From NCBI GenBank assembly GCA_024743115.1, contig JANSXC010000006.1, positions 217,553 through 281,552 on the forward strand: 64,000 nucleotides of DNA, written 5' to 3'. A model generated the notes under the pieces. That model was given only the letters and a program-made list of their open reading frames with translations. It was not told the DNA's origin and did not search any database. This document shows, piece after piece, positions 56,658-64,000 of this stretch. Origin of the DNA: a bacterium. Its GTDB lineage: Bacteria; Planctomycetota; UBA1135; UBA2386. Positions within the stretch are counted from its first letter, which is position 1. Each line of letters opens with the position of its first letter. A program made the translations under genes and the position numbers.

Positions 56658-59630
56658 CTATTGGGTGAACAAGTTCAGGAACTGGTTGGACGTCACGATC
56701 TGCGAGTTGGCGTCCAGGGTTACGACCTGGCTGTACCAGGTGATTCCCATGGCGGTCGGCACGTTCGGCGCGTTGAACGCCAGGTTGTAGAGGCCGAGCG
56801 GGTTCGAGAAGCCCGGCAGACTGATGACGTTGCCGCCGACGAGGATCGGGGGCACGTTCGGGAACTGCGTCGGGCCACTGTCCGAGCCGAGCGCGAGGAT
56901 GAACGGGCGCGCGGCCTGGTTGGTCGTGATCGCAATGTTGATCTGCTGACCCTGGACGGCCTGCTCCGGCAACATCTCGAGCGTGGCATCGAGCTGCAGC
57001 GGGATGATCTCGCCGAGCTCGACGTCGTCGATGTTCCAGCCGCCGAGGTGGAGGCCGACGTCCGACTGCAGTCGGAACTCGATCTGCACGCTCGGGTTGT
57101 TGTCCGCCATGGGCAGCGGGTACTCGACCTGCGTCCACGCGGTGTCGACCAGGTTGCCGTTGGCCGGGTTCTGCCAGACCTGGACGCCGTTCACGAGGAT
57201 CGTCGCCTGGTCGTAGATGCCCTCTTCGACGGTCAGCCAGCGGTTGAAGCGCAGCGTGACGCCGAACTTGCCCGTGCAGTCGATGATCGGCGACCGGGTG
57301 TAGTTGTAGACGTTCGGCTGGTAGCGGCCGTTCCAGGTCGTGCCGCCGATCACGTTGCCGAGGTCGTTGCCGTAGCAGTTCTGGCCCGAGGCCGCGTTCT
57401 GCGGGTCGGCCCACGCGACGCCACTGCTGGTGCCGCCCTTGCCGGCCGGGTTGCCGATCTGCCAGTCGTTCTGGGTCTGCACCTGCGCGCTCGTCCAGCC
57501 CATGGACGCGCCGTCGAAGTTGTCACTCCAGAACGTCGAGAACGTGCCGTCGACGTTGTAGGAGTGGTCGCCGCTGGCGGGTTCGCGGATCAGGTTGGTG
57601 CCGTTGTGCAGCGCCTCGATGTAGTAGCTCACGGAGCCGGCCTGGACGCCGGGGAGCAGCGCCTCGTACTGGTTCGCGCTGGCGGTCGGGACCATCGAGC
57701 GGGTCTGCAGCGCGCCGTTGCCGACGCGGTAGCGCAGCGTGACGCTCGTGATGTTACCGGCGAGGATCGGCGTCGCGGCGGCGATGACCTTGCGTGGCGT
57801 CAGCGGCACGTCGCTGTTGCTCAGCGGCACGTGCGAGATCTGCCCGAACTGGATCTCCGGGTAGGGCAGGTTCTTCGAGACGGCCGCGGCCGCGAGTTCG
57901 TTGTAGTTCGGCGTGCCGTTCAGCAGGTTGCCGTCGTCGTCGTCCGCGATGAACACCTCGCGCACCGCGTCGGTCTGGTTCGTCGCGTCTGCGGCGATCG
58001 AGCTGATGACGATGTCGTCCGAGATCTGGATCGCCGTCTGCGTGCCGTAGGAGGCGCGCAGGTTCTCACGCAGGCGCCAGGCGAAACCCATCCAGACCTG
58101 GCCGGCCGTGTGCACGCCCTGGCCCGTCTGCGGGAAGTTGCGGTTGTTGTCGCCGCGGCGCAGCGCGACGCCGGCGTTCTGGAAACCACTGCCGAGCAGC
58201 GGCGTGTCGAGCAGGTACATCCCGATGATGTCGCCCCAGCCTTCACTCAGGCCGTCGCCGGTGCTGTTGCTGATGCCGCCGTACTGGGCGTCGATGCCAT
58301 GACCCCACTCGTGGGCGATGACGGTGGAGAACGCGGTGTTCGCGCAGCCACCACCCGACGTGTAGAAGTTGATCGTGTTGTTGGTGTAGAACGCGTTGCA
58401 GTTGCTGTTGATGTTCAGGTTGACATCGACACCGTCGATCGTGTTGAGCTGCGGCGAGTTGCCGAGGATCGACCGGAACCACTCGTTGGTGCGGTCGACG
58501 TAGTAGGACGAGGTCGGGTGCGCGGCCTCGAGCTCGCTCGAGCTCGGGCTGCCGAGCTGCAGCGTTGCGGCGACGCCGGGCGTGACGGTCACGGAACCGC
58601 TCGGCGCGCTGCTGCCGTTGAGCGGGTCGTGGTGGATACCGTTGAGGTTGGTTACCGAGATCGTGACCGGCGAGTTGATGTCGATGACGATCTCACCGTT
58701 GGCGTCGGTCGTGCGGTTGCCGATGCCCGGAACGTTGAGGATGACGCCGGGGAGCGGCGTGTTGCTCAGCGACTGGAAGGCGTCGACACCGACGCGCGTC
58801 CACGCCGTGAGCGTGACGGTCGTCGGGACCGGGGCGGCCAGCGGCGCGACCGGGCCGATGGCCTCGACGCGGTTCTTGCCGTGATGCTTGTTGGCGCAGA
58901 ACGGGCTGAAGCACTCGTGCTTGTCCGAGATGTAGGTCAGCACGCCGCCCTTCTGGGCGTCGATGTAGTAGCGCCCGACGGGGCCCTGCCCTTCGGCGTT
59001 GAGGTTGCTGACCGCGACTTCCCATGCGAGGTCGAACGAGTTGCCGTCCTCGGCGCCCGGGTTGCCCCAGATCACGAGGCGCGGCTCTTTCTGCGTGCCG
59101 GGTTGCTCGATGCCGGTCGGCTCACCGACCTTGGCCCACGCGGTCGCGACGGCGACGGCCTCGGCGATTGCCGGCACGGTGTTGAAGCCTGCCGGGATCG
59201 GGAAGGCGACACTGCCCATCTGGGCGACGACGCCGCGCATGTTGATGCGGATGTCGGCGCGGCCATTCAGCACCGGCAGACCGTTGAAGTGCTGGTCGAA
59301 CTTGAACGTCCAGGTGCGGCCCATGCGCGAGCCGATGCTCTCCTGCCACGTCGAGGTGCCGAGGCCGAGCAGGTCCCGGTGGGTCACGAGCAGCTGGTTG
59401 GCGTGCTCGCGGGCGTGCTCGAGGCTGTTCTCCGTCCAGCCGTCGACGGCGAGGCCGGTGCCGTAGATGGCGCTCGGGGTGCCCGTGGCGGGGTGCCATT
59501 GGGCGATCCACTGACCTGGATTGCTCTCCAGGAAGCTGGCGTAGGCCTGCTTGGAGTCGAAGAGCCTGGCCGGCTCTTGGGCGAGAGAGGAGACCGCGAG
59601 CCCGAGGCCCGCTAGTAGAACTAGTCGCAT
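56658..59630 (-). CDS. Secreted M36 (fungalysin-type) metalloprotease
   Basis: 990 residues. Signal peptide (MRLVLLAGLGLAVSSLAQ). A FTP-like propeptide (about 40-200) with GLAVDGWTENSLEHAREHAN precedes the catalytic domain. The zinc site is HEWGHG (H440, E441, H444) and the third ligand is E463 in GLSEGWGD, the classic M36 spacing. Then a beta domain of carbohydrate-binding type (about 690-860) and the C-terminal tail domain ending SNPLGLYNLAFNAPNVPTAM, as in three other secreted proteins. A strong promoter lies upstream. Secreted protein degradation is the role. Confidence 0.9.
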   Translation of the reverse strand: MRLVLLAGLGLAVSSLAQEPARLFDSKQAYASFLESNPGQWIAQWHPATGTPSAIYGTGLAVDGWTENSLEHAREHANQLLVTHRDLLGLGTSTWQESIGSRMGRTWTFKFDQHFNGLPVLNGRADIRINMRGVVAQMGSVAFPIPAGFNTVPAIAEAVAVATAWAKVGEPTGIEQPGTQKEPRLVIWGNPGAEDGNSFDLAWEVAVSNLNAEGQGPVGRYYIDAQKGGVLTYISDKHECFSPFCANKHHGKNRVEAIGPVAPLAAPVPTTVTLTAWTRVGVDAFQSLSNTPLPGVILNVPGIGNRTTDANGEIVIDINSPVTISVTNLNGIHHDPLNGSSAPSGSVTVTPGVAATLQLGSPSSSELEAAHPTSSYYVDRTNEWFRSILGNSPQLNTIDGVDVNLNINSNCNAFYTNNTINFYTSGGGCANTAFSTVIAHEWGHGIDAQYGGISNSTGDGLSEGWGDIIGMYLLDTPLLGSGFQNAGVALRRGDNNRNFPQTGQGVHTAGQVWMGFAWRLRENLRASYGTQTAIQISDDIVISSIAADATNQTDAVREVFIADDDDGNLLNGTPNYNELAAAAVSKNLPYPEIQFGQISHVPLSNSDVPLTPRKVIAAATPILAGNITSVTLRYRVGNGALQTRSMVPTASANQYEALLPGVQAGSVSYYIEALHNGTNLIREPASGDHSYNVDGTFSTFWSDNFDGASMGWTSAQVQTQNDWQIGNPAGKGGTSSGVAWADPQNAASGQNCYGNDLGNVIGGTTWNGRYQPNVYNYTRSPIIDCTGKFGVTLRFNRWLTVEEGIYDQATILVNGVQVWQNPANGNLVDTAWTQVEYPLPMADNNPSVQIEFRLQSDVGLHLGGWNIDDVELGEIIPLQLDATLEMLPEQAVQGQQINIAITTNQAARPFILALGSDSGPTQFPNVPPILVGGNVISLPGFSNPLGLYNLAFNAPNVPTAMGITWYSQVVTLDANSQIVTSNQFLNLFTQ

Positions 59631-59750
59631 GAGGTAGTAACCTGAGTTTGCTGGACCCGATCCGTATGGGGGTACGGAGCGGTGGAGGGATACCAGCGGC
59701 TTCCCAGGACAGGGAGTAGGAGACCGGCGGTCGGAAGCAGGCTGGGTAGA

Positions 59751-59778
59751 ATTATTGACCGCCAGCGCGGCGTGTCAA
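59751..59778 (-). promoter_or_regulatory. Sigma-70-type promoter of the M36 protease gene
   Basis: Minus-strand TTGACA (59773-59778), a 16-base spacer, then AATAAT (59751-59756): a perfect -35 and a five-of-six -10. Transcription would start about 7 bases further, leaving a leader of roughly 115 bases before the ATG at 59630. AT content here is far above the surroundings, so it stands out. Confidence 0.75.
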
Positions 59779-59864
59779 CTACGCCCGGGTCCTTTGCCAG
59801 CCCACACTCGTCATGCGCCGGACCGCACGCGAGCGGTGGGGCCGGCTGCAGCGGGCGATTGCGG

Positions 59865-61286
59865 CTACGGGACAGCGACGGTGAAGCCGGCCGACGTCAC
59901 GAGCCCGAGTGGATTTGCGGTCGGGTCGAGCACCGCGAACTGGGCGTGGTACTGGAAGCCCAGGAGCGTGGCCGCGAGCGGGACCGGGCCGGCCGTATCG
60001 CCCTGGCCGTCGAGGAAGACGACGACCGACGCGATTGGCGTCAGCAGCTGGAAGTTGCCCGGGGCGCCGCTGATCGGCACGTTTTGCGGCGTGAAGCCAA
60101 CCGCGAACACGGCTGGTGTGCCGCTCGGCAGCTGCGTATCGATGCCGACGCTCTGCTGCAGGCGATAGGTACCGGTCGTTGGCTGCAGCGTGCCCGACGA
60201 CGGCGTGCCGGCCGTGCCGTACTGCGAGATCACCGCCGGCCACGCGCGGCGCACGGCGAACACCTCGAGGTTGCCCTGGTGCTCTTCCTGCCAGACGACG
60301 AGTTGGCCGTGGCGATCGAGTTGCGGCAGTCGATGGCCGCCGCGCGAGCCACTGGTCAGCGTCGTGATCGCGGGGTCGTGCAGTTCGACCAGCGGCTGCG
60401 GTGTGCCGGTCTGCAGCACGACCTGCTCGTCCCCGTCGGTCGCGGCGATGCGCGAGCCGCTCGCGGCACCGCCGATCGTCGTGATCGTCGAACTGCCGAG
60501 GTCGAGGCGCATCACGGTCTGTTCGCCGCCGACGACCGCTTCGAACACGACCGCGTCCGCGTTCGGCGTCAGGCGCCCGTGCCGGTTGCCGCCGCCGCTG
60601 CCGCTCGTCAGCGCGCTGCTCGTCGTACTCGTCGAGAGGTCATGGACGAACAGTTCCATCTCGCGACCGACGAGCTTCTGGAAGAGCACGAGGTCGCCGC
60701 GGATCATCGGCAGGCGGCGGCCCGCGCCGCTGTTGTTCGTGAGCTGCACGGGCGGGTTGCTGCCAGTGGCGTCCACGAGGAAGACCTCGAGTTCGCCGGC
60801 CACCAGATCCTGGTAGACGACACGCGAACCAGCGGCGTCGAGGCGCGGCATCGCGAGCAGCGTCGCGGGTGCCACGACCACGTCCGTGCTGGCCTGGCGG
60901 TCGAGCACGTGCACGCCCAGCGAGTTCCAATACGCCACGATGTCGCCGTCATCGCTCGTGGCGATCGGTGACCACTGATCGAACGTACCGTGACCGACCC
61001 TGAGATCCGCGCCGGTCGTGAGCTGACTCGGCGGCGAGCCGTCGGTGGCCGCGACGAACAGCTCGCGTTGCCCGTTCGGCATCGCGACCCAGAACACCGC
61101 GTCGGCGTCGAGTGCCACGATCGGATGGCGGGCGCCCGGGCCGCTGCCCGTGCTGAGGATCTGGGGCGTCTGCGCCCGCAGGCTGGTGGTGGGGAGGCTG
61201 GTGGTGGGGACGATCGCGAGGCTCAGCGCGATCACGGTCCGCAGGGTGCGGCTCACGAAGGGAATGCTCATCGCGTCAGATCTCAT
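59865..61286 (-). CDS. Secreted TolB-like beta-propeller protein with tail domain
   Basis: 473 residues. Signal peptide after MRSDAMSIPF (LRTVIALSLAIV). Blades of the TolB/WD40 type repeat every ~45 residues: DADAVFWVAMPNGQRELFVA, DDGDIVAYWNSLGVHVLDRQ, AAGSRVVYQDLVAGELEVFL, GDLVLFQKLVGREMELFVHD. The last ~90 residues (LLGFQYHAQFAVLDPTANPL) are the shared tail domain. Start overlaps the stop of the upstream propeller gene (ATGA). Unknown binding partner. Confidence 0.75.
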   Translation of the reverse strand: MRSDAMSIPFVSRTLRTVIALSLAIVPTTSLPTTSLRAQTPQILSTGSGPGARHPIVALDADAVFWVAMPNGQRELFVAATDGSPPSQLTTGADLRVGHGTFDQWSPIATSDDGDIVAYWNSLGVHVLDRQASTDVVVAPATLLAMPRLDAAGSRVVYQDLVAGELEVFLVDATGSNPPVQLTNNSGAGRRLPMIRGDLVLFQKLVGREMELFVHDLSTSTTSSALTSGSGGGNRHGRLTPNADAVVFEAVVGGEQTVMRLDLGSSTITTIGGAASGSRIAATDGDEQVVLQTGTPQPLVELHDPAITTLTSGSRGGHRLPQLDRHGQLVVWQEEHQGNLEVFAVRRAWPAVISQYGTAGTPSSGTLQPTTGTYRLQQSVGIDTQLPSGTPAVFAVGFTPQNVPISGAPGNFQLLTPIASVVVFLDGQGDTAGPVPLAATLLGFQYHAQFAVLDPTANPLGLVTSAGFTVAVP

Positions 61287-62809
61287 GGCAGGGTCATCCT
61301 CACGACGCGGCCGGTGCCGCTGCTGGTGAACCACACCGTGCCGTCGGGGGCCACGGTCAGGCCGTCCTTGAGCGAGCGGGAGCCGCTCGGGATCAGGTGA
61401 TTGGTCGTCGTGCCGGCGACCGGGTCGTATTCGATGATGTAGCCGGTGTTGCGGGTGCCGAGGTAGACGTGGCCGTTGGGGCCGACGTCGATCGGGCCGC
61501 CGGCGCCGCTGATGGTTGGGGTAAACGTCGACATCGTCCCGGTGGCCACGTCGAGTTCGCCGATCTGCGTCGAGTTCCAGTACGAGAACCAGACCTTGCC
61601 GTTGGCGGCCGCACTGAAGCTCGGGCCGGAGAACTGCGGGGTCGGCAGGTTGCTGACGCCGCCGCCGTCCGCGATGCGCGCGATGCTGTTGCTCTGATAC
61701 TGCATCACGAACATGTCGCCCGTCGTCGAGTCGTAGGTCGCCGAGACCGGCCAGGCGCCGGGCAGGACGACCGAGGGCTGCCACGTCGAGGTCGCGACGA
61801 CGAACTCGTGCAGTCGCGCCGGTGAGTGCTGCGTGACGTAGATCGAGCCGTTGTGATGCCAGGTCGGGATCGCCAGGCTGCCGCCACCCGGCGGAACCGG
61901 GAAGCGCGTGAACGTGTTGGTGTTGCGGTCGAACAGGCCGAGCCCGTTGCCCGACGTGTAGAGCCCGGTCCAGACGCGACCGTTCGGGTCGACGCAGAGG
62001 CCGTCCGGCTGGCGCCACGGCAGCGTCGAGTGTGGAATCGCCGAACCCGTCTGCGGGTCGATCTCCAGAATGCGGTTGCCCGACGGATCGGAGCACCAGA
62101 TCACGCCGCGCGCATCGGCCTGGAGTTGGTCGGGGAAGCCGCCGAAGAAGTACTCCGTGACCGTTGCGGCCGAGTCGGGTTCGACCGTGACCCGCTGGAC
62201 GTGCTCGCGCCCGAACGCGGTGCCGTCGACCACGAAGTCCACGAGTTCGTGCGTTGGTGTGCGCGTGCGGCGCACCGTGGCCACGACGACCCGGTTGGTG
62301 CCATCGCGTGCCCGCTGCACCTTGTAGCAGCGCTCGACGCCGGCGACCTCGGGACCCGGCGCGGGGGCGCCGTCCAGGCCCGGGGGCACGCGGTTGACCA
62401 GGCCGAGGCAGCCATCCGCGTCGAAGCAGACCCAGATGTCCGCGTCGTCGAGGCGGACACCGTCGCGTTCGAGCGAGAAGATCCGCACCGTGTCACCGTT
62501 CCAGTCGCGGGTGCCGGCCGGCACCGGCGTGAACGCGCCATGTCCGAGTTCGCGGGCGTGCGCTCGCAGCCAGGCGACGGCGCTGTCGTCGTCGTTTCGG
62601 ATCGGCAGGTGATCGGTGAGGTCCCAGACCAAGTACGGCAGATCGAAGCGCGTCGTCGAGAGACACGCCCGGCCGCCGAGCTGCAGGGCCTGACCAGCGG
62701 CGAGTTCCCGGCACGGAACCTGATCTTGCAGCACCCGGGGTGCGGGCTGCTGCGCGGGAAGGGCCGCGAGGCCGAGAAGCAACGCCAGGCAGAGTCGCGG
62801 GGTTGACAC
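61283..62809 (-). CDS. Secreted NHL/Vgb-like beta-propeller protein
   Basis: 508 residues. Signal peptide (LCLALLLGLAALPAQQ). The N-terminal ~200 residues are unassigned and contain WVCFDADGCLGLVNRVPPG, a fungalysin/thermolysin propeptide-like phrase. Residues about 210-508 form a propeller of Vgb/SMP-30 type with repeating ARGVIWCSDPSGNRILEIDP, PNGRVWTGLYTSGNGLGLFD, NGKVWFSYWNSTQIGELDVA and DGTVWFTSSGTGRVVRM. The start is a GTG. Coupled to the next secreted propeller by a 4-base overlap. Confidence 0.75.
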   Translation of the reverse strand: MSTPRLCLALLLGLAALPAQQPAPRVLQDQVPCRELAAGQALQLGGRACLSTTRFDLPYLVWDLTDHLPIRNDDDSAVAWLRAHARELGHGAFTPVPAGTRDWNGDTVRIFSLERDGVRLDDADIWVCFDADGCLGLVNRVPPGLDGAPAPGPEVAGVERCYKVQRARDGTNRVVVATVRRTRTPTHELVDFVVDGTAFGREHVQRVTVEPDSAATVTEYFFGGFPDQLQADARGVIWCSDPSGNRILEIDPQTGSAIPHSTLPWRQPDGLCVDPNGRVWTGLYTSGNGLGLFDRNTNTFTRFPVPPGGGSLAIPTWHHNGSIYVTQHSPARLHEFVVATSTWQPSVVLPGAWPVSATYDSTTGDMFVMQYQSNSIARIADGGGVSNLPTPQFSGPSFSAAANGKVWFSYWNSTQIGELDVATGTMSTFTPTISGAGGPIDVGPNGHVYLGTRNTGYIIEYDPVAGTTTNHLIPSGSRSLKDGLTVAPDGTVWFTSSGTGRVVRMTLP

Positions 62810-62850
62810 CGCCGCAGTCTAGCCCAAAGCGGCGGGCTGACGGGCGGACT

Positions 62851-63609
62851 TCAGCCGATCAAGTCGAACGTGGCGCTAGTCGAGCGCCCGGCCACCGCGA
62901 GGCCGGCTAGCTGCATGTTGCCGAGGATGCGGTCGCGCGTCAGATTCGCGATCTCTTGGGCGTAGTCGGCGTCGACGAGGCGTTCGCGGGCGGCGGCCTG
63001 GGTCGCAGCCACGGCGCTGACGGCCTCGGAGCGGTAGGTCGAGCTGTTCATCGCCGAGCCGAGCGAGCTGCGGGCGCGCGAGACGTCGCCGAGCGCCTGG
63101 TCGATGGTGCCGAGAGTCGCCGGGTCGGACGCGTCGAGGCCGTTGACGCCGAGCGCCGTCGAACTCGCGTCGGCGACGTCGATCGCGATCTCGCCGCCGT
63201 TGCCGTCGGTGATCGTTGTCGTGCCGGGGCTCGGCGCGGTCTGATCGAGCGTTGCCGCGAGGGCGTCGAACTCCTGTTGGATCGTCGCGCGGTCCTGCGA
63301 TGACAACGTGCCGTTCTGGGCCTGCACCGAGAGCTCGCGCATCCGGTGCAGGGTGTCGTGGCTCGAACCCAGCGCGCCCTCGGCGGTCGCCGCGAGACCG
63401 TAGCCATCCTGCAGGTTGCGCCCGCCTTGGTGGAGGCTGCGTTCCTTCGCGGTGAGGCGTTCGCCGATCGCGAGCGCCGCCGCATCATCCTGCGCGGTGG
63501 CGACACGTTTGCCCGTGGCAAGGTGGGAGAACGTGCGCTCGAGTCGGTTGCCGGTCTGGTGGAACGCGCGCAACATGCCCTGGGAAGCCGTGTAGATCGA
63601 CAGACTCAT
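62851..63609 (-). CDS. fliC: Flagellin, short form
   Basis: 252 residues, the filament subunit. The conserved N-terminal D0/D1 (SLSIYTASQGMLRAFHQTGN, ATAQDDAAALAIGERLTAKE) and C-terminal part (ARSSLGSAMNSSTYRSEAVS, then ERLVDADYAQEIANLTRDRI) are present, but the variable D2/D3 region is reduced to about 40 residues. This makes a minimal flagellin. No Shine-Dalgarno before the ATG. A sigma-28-like promoter lies within 35 bases upstream. Confidence 0.9.
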   Translation of the reverse strand: MSLSIYTASQGMLRAFHQTGNRLERTFSHLATGKRVATAQDDAAALAIGERLTAKERSLHQGGRNLQDGYGLAATAEGALGSSHDTLHRMRELSVQAQNGTLSSQDRATIQQEFDALAATLDQTAPSPGTTTITDGNGGEIAIDVADASSTALGVNGLDASDPATLGTIDQALGDVSRARSSLGSAMNSSTYRSEAVSAVAATQAAARERLVDADYAQEIANLTRDRILGNMQLAGLAVAGRSTSATFDLIG

Positions 63610-63616
63610 GCGGGCT

Positions 63617-63644
63617 CGATCGGCCGCGAGTGTCGAACTCTTGA
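63617..63644 (-). promoter_or_regulatory. Sigma-28 (FliA)-like promoter before flagellin
   Basis: Minus strand: TCAAG (63640-63644), a 15-base spacer, GCCGATCG (63617-63624). This fits the flagellar sigma-28 pattern. The -10 lies only 7 bases before the ATG, so the transcript would be almost leaderless, which fits the lack of a ribosome-binding site. Confidence 0.5.
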
Positions 63645-63742
63645 ACAGTCGCGTCCCGAAACGAGACCGCCGTCACCGAGAACTGATCGATTGAGTGGGA
63701 ACAGACACAGGGCGTCGCAGAGGCTGCAGTCAGGGCGCTTCG

Positions 63743-64000
63743 TTACACCCTTTCTGAGAGTTTCTCGCGAACGGTCGAGTTGGCGCAGAAGCTCATCGGG
63801 TGCGGGCTGAGATCCCCCCAGTCCTGCCGCCATCGCAGCACCTCGGACACCCGCATCGCCCGCGGCACCAGCCCGAGTGAAGTTGCGGAAGTGATGTTCC
63901 GGTCACCGTCCCGGTTGAAGCGCTGTCGCACGAAATTGCGGTAGACGAGGAAGATCTGCAGGTGTCCGCGGAGTCGGCTCGGTGACTTCGTCACGAGCCA
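63743..64000 (-). CDS. C-terminal part of a possible transposase-like protein (cut by window edge)
   Basis: The minus-strand frame is open to the window end and stops at TAA 63743-63745, giving 85 residues. It contains HLQIFLVYRNFVRQRFNRD and LGLVPRAMRVSEVLRWRQD, a pattern like the end of some transposases seen next to conserved insertion sites. A GTG at 63994 could also be a start. No inverted repeats are visible at this end. Family assignment is tentative. Confidence 0.35.
   Translation of the reverse strand, partial: WLVTKSPSRLRGHLQIFLVYRNFVRQRFNRDGDRNITSATSLGLVPRAMRVSEVLRWRQDWGDLSPHPMSFCANSTVREKLSERV

Noticed and set aside
56094..59615. 1173-residue plus-strand open frame over the M36 protease
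   Set aside because: Longest frame in the window but an Arg/Val/Asp-rich shadow; the opposite strand has a signal peptide, HEWGHG and a promoter.

Overview
The window is 64 kb of high-GC, gene-dense bacterial chromosome with about 50 protein genes, mostly housekeeping. I recognise no rRNA, tRNA, CRISPR array or complete mobile element. Several features point to a didermic, flagellated, planctomycete-like bacterium: a large BamA-type outer-membrane protein, a TolC/MacA-type exporter, flagellin, many lipoproteins, and secreted beta-propeller proteins sharing a C-terminal tail. That placement is inference from gene style, not a database result.

Layout. 1-9 kb: a partial gene, a tandem carbonic anhydrase with a histidine-rich tail, EF-G, two small cupins around a 6-pyruvoyl-tetrahydropterin-synthase paralogue, a structured intergenic region with a minus-strand terminator, and an FAD oxidoreductase. 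8.8-20 kb: an MFS transporter, a PDZ lipoprotein, Fpg, and the parts of a propionyl-CoA carboxylase pathway: epimerase and carboxyltransferase together, then, past three minus-strand genes, biotin carboxylase and biotin carrier. 20-31 kb: an SGNH hydrolase, a coiled-coil membrane protein, PTS Enzyme I coupled to a protein with four Myb/SANT-like repeats, and a signalling group (STAS, histidine kinase, response regulator, HD domain). 28.8-34.6 kb: a minus-strand tripartite export operon. 34.8-46 kb: CoaB, FtsK with a hyperacidic tail, a motor-less FtsK-like protein, DnaB, BamA, a Nudix hydrolase and a LOG protein. 46-54.9 kb: a CBS protein coupled to a FapA-family protein, a secreted protein, then HDOD, SthA, ElbB and an SDR enzyme, and an outer-membrane lipoprotein. 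54.9-64 kb: a GT39-like membrane protein, an M36 metalloprotease behind a strong sigma-70-type promoter, two secreted propellers, a short flagellin with a sigma-28-like site, and the end of a possible transposase.

The main point of interest is the gene after ftsK. It keeps an FtsK-like membrane region and a C-terminal FtsK-gamma-like winged helix but has no ATPase motor. Also notable are the four-repeat Myb-like protein coupled to Enzyme I, the tandem carbonic anhydrase whose second domain has lost one zinc ligand, the tail shared by secreted proteins, short tandem repeats at gene 3' ends and in-frame, and the structured region at 6.9-7.3 kb.
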